DNA of 35,559 nt, from assembly GCA_003567475.1 (NCBI GenBank), contig PWZL01000054.1, forward strand, positions 1 through 35,559, read 5' to 3'. Shown piece after piece: positions 27,135 to 33,266 of this stretch (positions within the stretch are counted from its first letter, which is position 1; every line of letters begins with the position of its first letter). Origin of the DNA: Gammaproteobacteria bacterium. GTDB taxonomy: Bacteria > Pseudomonadota > Gammaproteobacteria > Steroidobacterales > PWYM01. A program made the translations under genes and the position numbers. The notes beneath the pieces were generated by a model, which was not told the origin of the DNA, ran no database searches, and saw nothing but the letters and a program-made list of their open reading frames with translations.

Positions 27135-28886
27135 TCAGGGCAGCCGCACCTCGCGCCAGGTGCCCTCGCGGCGGATATCGGCAGCGCCTTCCAGTCGGCC
27201 GTCAGCGTGGAAGACCACACCGTGCAGCCCCGACTCCTCGCCACGACCGGGCGTGACCGTGACGCCCAGCGCGTCCAGCGCCTGCAGCAGCGACGGTTCG
27301 AAGCGTGCGGCTTCCCCGAAGAAGTTCTCGCCGACCGCCACCAGGTTCGGCAGGTCGAACGCCTCCTGCAGTGACAACTCCCAGGCGAGCAGCCCGACGA
27401 GTGCCTTGGCGTTGTAGACCAGGATCGCCGAGCCTCCCGGAGACCCCAGCGCCGCGGTCAGTCGCCCCTGGCTGTCGAACACCAGCACCGGGGACATCGA
27501 GGAACGCGGCCGCTTGCCTGGCGCCACCGCATTGGCCACCGGCCCGCCATCGATCTCCGGGCGGAAGGAGAAGTCGGTCAGCTGGTTGTTCAGGAAGAAG
27601 CCTTCGACGCTGCGGCCCGAGCCGAACAGCGATTCCACCGAGGTGGTGCTGGTGACCACATTGCCCTCGTCGTCGACGATGACATAGTGGCTGGTGCCGG
27701 TCGTGACGGCTGCCGCCTGCGCGGCCCCCGGCGCGAACCCGGGCGGCTGCCCGGGCGCGGGGACGTCGCCCGCACGCGCACCGATCAGCGCGGCGCGCTC
27801 GGCTACGTAGGCCTCGTCGAGCAGCTCATACACCGGCACCTCCACGAACGCCGGATCGGCGATATAGCGGTCGCGGTCAGCGTACATCAGCCGGCTGGCC
27901 TCGGCGAACAGCAACCAGGCGCGCGGATCCTCCGGGCCCAGTGCCGCGATATCCGTGCGTTCGAGGATGGCCAGCATCTGCAGCAGCGACACGGCACTCG
28001 ACGGCGGTGCGGGCACGCACACGGTGTAGGCCATGAAGCCCCCGCAGACCGGCTCGCCGATGGCGGGTTGGTAGGCGTCGAAGTCGGCCTGCGTGAGCGT
28101 GCCGGGGAGGGGGTCCATGGTGGTGCGCTCGATGATGGCCGTCGACAGCGGCGGCTCCAGCAGCGCGCGTGGACCACGCTCGGCCAGCTGTCGTACCGCG
28201 CCGGCAAAGGCCGGGTTACGGAAGTGATCGCCCGCCTGAAGGGTCTCACCCTCGTCGTTGCTGAACAGGGCACGAGCGTCGGGCAGGTTCGGCTGTGGCC
28301 AGCGGCTGTTGGCGAAACGTGCGAGCCGCTGGGGTGTCGGGAACCCCTCCTCGGCGGTGCTGATCACCTCGTCGAACAGCGTCCCCCAGGCCAGTCGACC
28401 ATGGCGCTCATGCACGGCACCGAGCATCGGCATGACGCCCGGGACCCCGGTCGCCCGGCCACTGGTGATGGCTTCCACAAAGGGCAACGGCTCGCCGTCG
28501 TCGTCGAGGAACATGTCAGGCCGGGCGGCCGCCGGGGCGGTCTCCCGCCCATCGAACGCGGTGGTCTGGCCGGTGGCCGCATCGTAGTACAGGAGAAACG
28601 CCCCGCCGGCGATGCCGGAGCTCTGAGGCTCGACCAGGCTCAGCATCGTCTGTACCGCCACCGCGGCGTCGGCCGCACTGCCGCCCCGTTCGAGAACAGC
28701 CACCCCGGCGTCGACCGCCAGCGGGTGGGCCGCGGTGACGCCCACCACGCGGGCCGCAGTTGCCGCTGCGACCGACGGGGCCGGCGGTTCGGCCGCCACC
28801 GGTGGCGTACTGTCGGGCTGGCAGCCGGCCAGCAGCATCAGCAGGATGGCAGGAATGGGCGGGACGGCACGCGGGAAGCTCGGCAT
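27135..28886 (-). CDS. ggt: Gamma-glutamyltransferase, predicted lipoprotein
   Basis: Ntn-hydrolase that removes or transfers the gamma-glutamyl group of glutathione and related compounds in the periplasm. The protein has 583 residues from the ATG at 28886, supported by GGAG 6 bases upstream. The N-terminus is a lipoprotein signal with LLAGC (lipid Cys22), followed by a Pro/Ala-rich linker. Family landmarks are AAHPLAVDAGVAVLERGGSAADAAVAV (52-78), PQSSGIAGGAFLLYYD, DGRETAP, and TGTSHYVIVDDEGNVVTST, where Thr398 is the expected nucleophile and self-cleavage point, giving a large and a small subunit. The GSPGGS oxyanion loop is also present (about 483-488). Lipid anchoring differs from the soluble E. 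coli enzyme. The M14 gene follows after 50 bases in the same direction. Confidence 0.93.
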   Translation of the reverse strand: MPSFPRAVPPIPAILLMLLAGCQPDSTPPVAAEPPAPSVAAATAARVVGVTAAHPLAVDAGVAVLERGGSAADAAVAVQTMLSLVEPQSSGIAGGAFLLYYDAATGQTTAFDGRETAPAAARPDMFLDDDGEPLPFVEAITSGRATGVPGVMPMLGAVHERHGRLAWGTLFDEVISTAEEGFPTPQRLARFANSRWPQPNLPDARALFSNDEGETLQAGDHFRNPAFAGAVRQLAERGPRALLEPPLSTAIIERTTMDPLPGTLTQADFDAYQPAIGEPVCGGFMAYTVCVPAPPSSAVSLLQMLAILERTDIAALGPEDPRAWLLFAEASRLMYADRDRYIADPAFVEVPVYELLDEAYVAERAALIGARAGDVPAPGQPPGFAPGAAQAAAVTTGTSHYVIVDDEGNVVTSTTSVESLFGSGRSVEGFFLNNQLTDFSFRPEIDGGPVANAVAPGKRPRSSMSPVLVFDSQGRLTAALGSPGGSAILVYNAKALVGLLAWELSLQEAFDLPNLVAVGENFFGEAARFEPSLLQALDALGVTVTPGRGEESGLHGVVFHADGRLEGAADIRREGTWREVRLP

Positions 28887-28892
28887 TCGGGT

Positions 28893-28896
28893 CTCC
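28893..28896 (-). promoter_or_regulatory. Ribosome binding site that decides the ggt start
   Basis: GGAG on the minus strand is 6 bases before the ATG at 28886. In-frame ATG at 28898 and TTG at 28904 lie upstream but have no such signal, so the lipoprotein N-terminus beginning MPSFPRAVPP is preferred. Confidence 0.6.
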
Positions 28897-28977
28897 ATCG
28901 ACAACAGGTTCTGTGGGCGACGTCTTCCGCGCGCCCGAGGGCATCAAAAAAGGTTTGAAATACAGCCAGGTAGCAGA

Positions 28978-29007
28978 AGTATCCGGTCGCAGGCCATGGC
29001 GGGTCAA
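28978..29007 (-). promoter_or_regulatory. Candidate sigma-70 promoter of ggt
   Basis: In the 234-base divergent gap 28887-29120 the minus strand has TTGACC (29007-29002, five of six) and GATACT (28983-28978, four of six) with an 18-base spacer. The leader would be about 85 bases. It was found by eye; the longer leader is free of obvious strong hairpins. Confidence 0.35.
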
Positions 29008-29020
29008 GTCAGTAGCCAGG

Positions 29021-29037
29021 CGGTCACGGGCTGACCG
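29021..29037. repeat. Small inverted repeat in the ggt/membrane-protein divergent gap
   Basis: CGGTCA-CGGGC-TGACCG is a 6-bp perfect inverted repeat. The half-site context GCTGACCG recurs as a direct copy at 29071-29078, 41 bases further on. This could be an operator for a divergently acting regulator, but short GC-rich repeats occur by chance in such DNA. No regulator gene lies next to it. Confidence 0.3.
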
Positions 29038-29120
29038 GCGCTATCATGAGGCGGACCGCAAACTCGGTACGCTGACCGCCACCGGGTTCGCTGCAGGGCC
29101 GGTGTTTCTGGAGACAAGGC

Positions 29121-29741
29121 ATGATGGGGGGCGTGCGGCTCGCCTTCACGGCGTGGATGCTGCTGTGGCTGGCGATCCTGTTGCCGGAGGTCGGCCCGCA
29201 GAATTTCTTCTGGCTGTGCAATGCCGCGAAGTTCGTCCTGTTGCTGGCGCTGTGGACGCGCAACCGGCTGCTGGTGTCCAGCCAGGCCGGGACGGTGGTG
29301 CTCGTCGGGGCTGGCTGGACTCTGGATGTCGGCGTCGGGGTGATCGTCGGCGGCTCGGTGACCGGCCTGACCGCCTACATGTTCGAAGACCAGCTGTCGC
29401 TGGCGATGCGCCTGACTTCGCTGTATCACGTGGTCCTGCCGGTGCTGGTGTTGTGGCTGCTCTGGTGTTGGGGCTACGACCGGCGTGGCTGGTGGCTGCA
29501 ATGCCTGTTCGGCACGGCCCTGGTGGCCGGCGGGTGGCTGTTGACCGAGCCCCGCCGCAACATCAACCTGGTCTTCCAGCCGGCGCTTGCTGGCTGGGAG
29601 GCCATCCCCGGGGGCGTCTGGCTGGCGCTGCTGCTGATCGCTTACCCACTGGTGATCTACCTGCCAGGCCATTGGCTGCTCGCGAGGTTGTTTGCCGAGC
29701 GTCCGGGCGATCCTGCGGAGCCGGAGCTGCCCACGCCCTGA
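29121..29741 (+). CDS. Uncharacterised conserved polytopic membrane protein
   Basis: A 206-residue inner-membrane protein of no known function. About six hydrophobic segments are visible, roughly at 8-24, 30-47, 58-80, 97-117, 126-142 and 166-190. Sequence features worth noting are LPEVGPQNFFWLCNAAKF at 21-38, LTAYMFEDQLSLAMRLTSLYHVVLPV at about 83-108, a GYDRRGWW loop and EPRRNINLVF at about 143-152. From memory, similar proteins with PQNFxWFCN-, AYMFD- and RNIN-type motifs occur as single genes in many Gram-negative bacteria and are annotated only as membrane-associated proteins. The ATG at 29121 has GGAG 7 bases upstream. It is divergent from ggt and convergent with the lyase gene, with three bases between the stop codons. 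Confidence 0.8.
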   Translation: MMGGVRLAFTAWMLLWLAILLPEVGPQNFFWLCNAAKFVLLLALWTRNRLLVSSQAGTVVLVGAGWTLDVGVGVIVGGSVTGLTAYMFEDQLSLAMRLTSLYHVVLPVLVLWLLWCWGYDRRGWWLQCLFGTALVAGGWLLTEPRRNINLVFQPALAGWEAIPGGVWLALLLIAYPLVIYLPGHWLLARLFAERPGDPAEPELPTP

Positions 29742-29744
29742 GCG

Positions 29745-30614
29745 CTAGTCGCGCTGCGCCCATTTGCGCTCGAAGGCCCAGACCTCCTCGAAGCCGATGA
29801 GCGAGCACAGTTCGCGGAAGTCGTAGAGCTCGACGTCGTCGGGCGTGCAGCCGCCGGTCGCCTGCAGGGTCTGCAGGCTGCGCCGATAGGCGGCAGCCGC
29901 CGCGAGACTGGTCATGGCCGGAAAGATCGCGCAGCTGAAGCCGATCTCGGCGAGCGTGTCGGCAGGCAGAATCGGGGTAACGCCCCCATGGGCCATGTTG
30001 GCCAGCATCGGTGTCGCCAGGGCCTCGCAGCAGCGGCGCATCTCCTCCTCGTCGTGCAAGGCCTCCGGGAACAGCACATCGGCCCCGGCCTCGGCATAGC
30101 GTTCCAGGCGCCTGAGCATGCTGTCCAGCCCCTCGCCCTGCCGGGCGTCCGAGCGGGCGATGACCAGAAAGTTCCGATCGTCCTCGCGCGCGTCGCAGGC
30201 CACACGGATTTTGCGGGCCATCTCCTCGGCCGGGATGAGCCGCTTGCCCGGTGTGTGGCCGCACTTCTTGGGAAACTCCTGGTCCTCGATCTGGATCGCA
30301 CTGACGCCCGCGGCTTCATAGCCCCGCACCGTGTGGGCGACGTTGAGCAATCCGCCGAAGCCGGTGTCGGCATCGGCGATGACGACCGCCCCCGAGACCT
30401 GCACCAGGGTGCTCATGCGCTCGAGCATCTGGGTGTAGGTGACCAGTCCGACGTCCGGCAGGCCGGTATTCGAGGCGGTCAGCCAGTAGCCGGAGCCGTA
30501 CAGCGTGTCGAAGCCCAGGCCGCGGGCGACGTGGGCCGCCAGCATGTCCGGCACGCCGGGGGCGATGAAGAACTCACCGGCGTCCAGCCGGTCGCGAAGC
30601 AGAGATCTGGCCAT
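29745..30614 (-). CDS. Isocitrate lyase/PEP mutase superfamily lyase
   Basis: A 289-residue TIM-barrel enzyme. The Mg2+-binding ADADTGFGG (about 80-88), QIEDQ (107-111), the flexible catalytic loop KKCGHTPGKRLIP (116-128) and IARSDARQGEGLD (152-164) identify the superfamily. The CGH loop with its Cys points to a C-C lyase (2-methylisocitrate lyase, dimethylmalate lyase or oxaloacetate decarboxylase-like) rather than a phosphonate mutase. Residues ALATPMLANMAHGGVTP are also as in lyases. Which acid it splits cannot be read from the sequence. The ATG at 30614 has AAGGAG 5 bases upstream. It is the last gene of a five-gene minus-strand operon and starts 28 bases after the transporter stop. No prpC or prpD-type gene lies nearby, so a plain methylcitrate cycle is not indicated. 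Confidence 0.88.
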   Translation of the reverse strand: MARSLLRDRLDAGEFFIAPGVPDMLAAHVARGLGFDTLYGSGYWLTASNTGLPDVGLVTYTQMLERMSTLVQVSGAVVIADADTGFGGLLNVAHTVRGYEAAGVSAIQIEDQEFPKKCGHTPGKRLIPAEEMARKIRVACDAREDDRNFLVIARSDARQGEGLDSMLRRLERYAEAGADVLFPEALHDEEEMRRCCEALATPMLANMAHGGVTPILPADTLAEIGFSCAIFPAMTSLAAAAAYRRSLQTLQATGGCTPDDVELYDFRELCSLIGFEEVWAFERKWAQRD

Positions 30615-30619
30615 GGGTT

Positions 30620-30625
30620 CTCCTT
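30620..30625 (-). promoter_or_regulatory. Ribosome binding site of the ICL/PEPM-family lyase gene
   Basis: AAGGAG on the minus strand lies 5 bases before the ATG at 30614. It is the strongest translation signal seen in this operon and shows that the last gene is not dependent on coupling. Confidence 0.65.
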
Positions 30626-30642
30626 GCTGCGGGCCTGCCCGC

Positions 30643-31548
30643 TCAGTGACGCGTCACCATCATCACGCCGGTGATCGCGATGGCACCGCCGAGCAGCATG
30701 CTGCCGAGCAACGGTTCGCCCAGCAGGATGACGCCGAACGCCGCGCCGAACACCGGCACGAGATTGGTGAACATGATGGGGATCGAAGTGCCGAGAACCC
30801 GCACGGCCTCGTAGTACCAGACGAAGGCCACGGCGGTGCCCACGACCCCGAGGTAGACCAGCGAGACCATGACCCCGGCGTCGAGCGCGACCAGGTCGAC
30901 CCGGCGAAGTTCGGGCAAGGCACCGAGTGCCAGCAGCAGCGTTCCCCAGAGTGCGGCGTAAGTGGTCGCGGCGAAGGCCGACAGACCGGTCAGCACGCGG
31001 CGGCCCAGCAGGGTGTAGCTCACCCACGCGCACACCCCTCCGAACATCAGCAGTTCGCCGCGACCGACCGCGGTCGTGATCGAGCTGAGCACCTCGCCGC
31101 GGGCCACGACGATCCAGACCCCGAACAGTGCAATGAAGATCCCGAGCCAGCGGCGTGGTGTGAGGCGATCGCCGAATACCAGTGCGGCGACCGAAATCGT
31201 GACGATCGGATTGAGCGCAATGATCAGCGAGGTGCGACTGGCCGTGAGTTCGGCCAGGGCGCCCATGAAGAACAGGTTATAGGCGAACACCCCGCTCGCA
31301 CCGAGCAGCAGCGTCGCGCCGGCCTGGCGCAGCGTGAGGCGCGGCAGATGTTGCCGTCCGATGAGCACCAAGGCCAGCAGCGCGGCGCTGGCGACCAGGT
31401 AGCGCAGGACCGACGCGGTGGCGGGCGGGAGTGCGGTCGCGACGATCCGCCCGGCGATGAACGTACCCCCCCAGATCGCAGGCACCGCGAGCAGACGGGC
31501 ATACAGCCCCAGGCCCGGGGCGGTGGAGGGGGCTGACGGCGCGGTCAT
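30643..31548 (-). CDS. EamA/DMT-superfamily transporter
   Basis: A predicted inner-membrane metabolite transporter with ten membrane segments, made of two EamA repeats (about 15-150 and 165-298). The first has AIWGGTFIAGRIV and ALNPIVTISVAALVFGDRLTPRRWLGIFIALFGVWIVV; the second has VYLGVVGTAVAFVWYYEAVRVLG and the typical LVPVFGAAFGVILLGEPLLGSMLLGGAIAITGV. The ATG at 31548 overlaps the upstream TGA as ATGA and gives 301 residues; a GTG at 31554 would add two. EamA proteins usually export amino acids, nucleotides or drugs. Here the substrate is probably a compound related to the operon enzymes, which is an inference from gene order. Confidence 0.88.
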   Translation of the reverse strand: MTAPSAPSTAPGLGLYARLLAVPAIWGGTFIAGRIVATALPPATASVLRYLVASAALLALVLIGRQHLPRLTLRQAGATLLLGASGVFAYNLFFMGALAELTASRTSLIIALNPIVTISVAALVFGDRLTPRRWLGIFIALFGVWIVVARGEVLSSITTAVGRGELLMFGGVCAWVSYTLLGRRVLTGLSAFAATTYAALWGTLLLALGALPELRRVDLVALDAGVMVSLVYLGVVGTAVAFVWYYEAVRVLGTSIPIMFTNLVPVFGAAFGVILLGEPLLGSMLLGGAIAITGVMMVTRH

Positions 31549-31931
31549 CGACACCCGATCCCGGCTTCCCCCAGATCGTTCCAGACCTGCTGGTCGACCA
31601 GCCTGCCACCACGCACTTCGAAGCGATCGATGAAACGCACACCCTCGATGCGCGTGCCGTCGAGGGCTTCGCCATCCATGACGCCACGGCAGTAGACCAC
31701 GGCGTGATCCGGGTCTCCGACGGCCAGCGCGACGGTGTCGAAGCCGTCGAATCGCTTGCGTACGTGGCGGTAGCGGCTCGCCGCCCAGTCGGCCAGGGCC
31801 TCAAGACTGTCGAAGGTCCGGCCGCCGGGGAAACACATGTGGAAGTCGGTGGCGAGCAGGCTGCGGGCGCGCACGAACTCGCGTGCTTCCATCGCCAGGA
31901 GATACTCGCGCACGATTTCTTGAGGCGTCAT
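31545..31931 (-). CDS. SnoaL/NTF2-like protein
   Basis: A 128-residue protein of the NTF2-like cone fold. It begins with a helix EIVREYLLAMEAREFVRARSLL and has the typical LATDFHMCFPGG and strand patterns AVVYCRGVMDGEALDG and VRFIDRFEVRGGRLVDQQVW. Relatives include polyketide cyclases, ketosteroid isomerases, dehydratases and non-catalytic binding proteins, so the activity is open. The ATG at 31931 overlaps the stop of the preceding gene, and its own stop overlaps the transporter start, both ATGA. This tight coupling argues for a function in the same pathway as its neighbours. Confidence 0.8.
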   Translation of the reverse strand: MTPQEIVREYLLAMEAREFVRARSLLATDFHMCFPGGRTFDSLEALADWAASRYRHVRKRFDGFDTVALAVGDPDHAVVYCRGVMDGEALDGTRIEGVRFIDRFEVRGGRLVDQQVWNDLGEAGIGCR

Positions 31932-32275
31932 CGGGGGTGATCCCCGCGTTCATCCAGCAAGTCAGGCGCGTAGAGTATCTGTCCACCCTCAACGTCCACC
32001 ACGCAGGGTGCATCGAACCACTCTATCCTCAGTTCGGTGCCGTAGGTGTCGGTGATCCGCTTTCGCCACTCGGTGGTGTAAAACGCCTCGGCGTCCTGCC
32101 GGCTGCGCCACTCGTAGATCCCGCCTGCGCGCGACTCACTGCCGATGAAGTACTTGCGCAGCAGACCTGGAATCTTGAGGTACGCGGGCGCGGTGGCTTC
32201 GAAGAGCGCGCGCTGTTGTGCAGTGGAAAGGCTGCTGCGATGGCGCGGACTGAAGGTGACGATGGCGACGATCAT
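31928..32275 (-). CDS. YdhR-like ferredoxin-fold protein (putative monooxygenase)
   Basis: A 115-residue protein of the dimeric alpha/beta-barrel type. It starts MIVAIVTFSPR, and the central IPGLLRKYFIGSESRAGGIYEWRSRQDAEAFY is characteristic of YdhR-like proteins, which are often named mono-oxygenases although the reaction is rarely shown. The fold also serves isomerases and small-molecule binding proteins. The ATG at 32275 is 12 bases after the SDR stop, and the stop overlaps the SnoaL-like gene. It is likely cytoplasmic; no cofactor motif is expected or seen. Confidence 0.75.
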   Translation of the reverse strand: MIVAIVTFSPRHRSSLSTAQQRALFEATAPAYLKIPGLLRKYFIGSESRAGGIYEWRSRQDAEAFYTTEWRKRITDTYGTELRIEWFDAPCVVDVEGGQILYAPDLLDERGDHPR

Positions 32276-32287
32276 GAGTGGGTCAAC

Positions 32288-33142
32288 CTACATGATTTCG
32301 GGGTGCGCATGTTGCGGCTGGAGGCAGCCGGAAAACGCCTCGGCCGTGGGCCGGGTGGCATCCCAGAATTTCGCGATGATCCGGCGGCCAGTGATGCCGT
32401 TGCTGGCGTCGCTGCAGAGGTGCAGGGCGGGTGCCACGATGACATCGCCCGGCAACAGCATGCTGTCGGGCCCGGTCCGCTGGCCGACCGTGCCCGGTAC
32501 CATGTCCTGGGTGATGAAATCGGTGTCCGCGGCGCCACCGGGCAGGAGGATGTTCACGTCGACACCGTGGGGCGCAAGTTCCCGAGCCCAGACCACATGT
32601 GCCGTTTCCAGCCCGGCCTTGGAGGCGCCGTAGGGTGACAGCCCCGTCAGGATCATGGTCGTGAGGCTGGTCGAGATCGAGAAGACCTTGCCGAAGCCGT
32701 GTTCGATCATGTGCGGTACGACCGCACGGGTCATCAGAAAGGCACCAGTGAGGTTGGTGTCGATGATCCGTCGCCAGGCGGCGACGGGGACATCCCAGAA
32801 GCGCGTGGTCGAATCGTCGATCGTCGCCCGGTACTCGGCGCTGCCGCGCCCGGCATTATTGATCAGCACATCGATGCGACCGAAGTGTTCCAGCGCCGCC
32901 AGCACGGTACGCTGACAGTCGTCCGGTGCAGAGACATCCGCCGCCAGCGTGACGCAGCGTCCCGGGCCGAACCGCGCGTCCGCCTGCGCCTGAACATCAG
33001 CGAGTTGCGATGAGCGCGTCGCGCCGGTCAGGACCACCCGGGCACCGGCCTCGAGCAGCGCCTCGCCGATGAAACGCCCGAAGCCGCGGCTGCCTCCGGT
33101 GATGAGAACCACGCGGTCGTGGAGTGAGGGATCAGACGTCAT
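32288..33142 (-). CDS. Short-chain dehydrogenase/reductase (SDR family)
   Basis: NAD(P)-dependent oxidoreductase of 284 residues, first gene of the five-gene operon. Cofactor motif TGGSRGFG at 15-22, DV at 69-70, NNAG at 95-98, and the active-site YGASK with Tyr171 and Lys175 are clear. The catalytic Ser region reads SISTSL (155-160); the position 13 residues before the Tyr is Thr158, with Ser157 and Ser159 on either side, so the exact catalytic hydroxyl is uncertain. LLPGGAADTDF replaces the more usual PGxVxT. The C-terminal 25 residues extend past the usual SDR end and include FSGCLQPQHAHPEIM. The substrate is unknown. The ATG at 33142 is supported by GGAAAG about 7 bases upstream. Confidence 0.88.
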   Translation of the reverse strand: MTSDPSLHDRVVLITGGSRGFGRFIGEALLEAGARVVLTGATRSSQLADVQAQADARFGPGRCVTLAADVSAPDDCQRTVLAALEHFGRIDVLINNAGRGSAEYRATIDDSTTRFWDVPVAAWRRIIDTNLTGAFLMTRAVVPHMIEHGFGKVFSISTSLTTMILTGLSPYGASKAGLETAHVVWARELAPHGVDVNILLPGGAADTDFITQDMVPGTVGQRTGPDSMLLPGDVIVAPALHLCSDASNGITGRRIIAKFWDATRPTAEAFSGCLQPQHAHPEIM

Positions 33143-33266
33143 GCACGCTTTCCGGTTGTCGGGGCTTCAGCGGCAGCGAAGTGTGTCATAGACGGGCGTG
33201 CGGTTGGCGATTTCAAGAGGGTCCACCCGCGTGTTGGTGGCGTAGGCAGTTCATGAGGGGCTCAGT
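33143..33266 (-). other. Leader/promoter region of the five-gene operon
   Basis: These 124 bases lie between the hrpB stop and the SDR start, both on the minus strand. A TTGAAA at minus-strand 33217-33212 could be a -35 element, but the best -10-like hexamer (TATGAC) is 20 bases away, so no convincing sigma-70 promoter is seen. There is no stem-loop with a U-run after hrpB, so read-through from hrpB is possible. Confidence 0.25.

Noticed and set aside
25801..27417. Plus-strand open frame of more than 500 codons opposite the M14 peptidase and ggt
   Set aside because: It crosses the junction of two well-supported minus-strand genes and has no family-like motif; a GC-bias shadow.
29741..29755. 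AGCGC-TAGTC-GCGCT hairpin over the stop codons of the membrane protein and lyase genes
   Set aside because: A 5-bp stem is too short to claim a terminator, and it includes coding bases of both genes.
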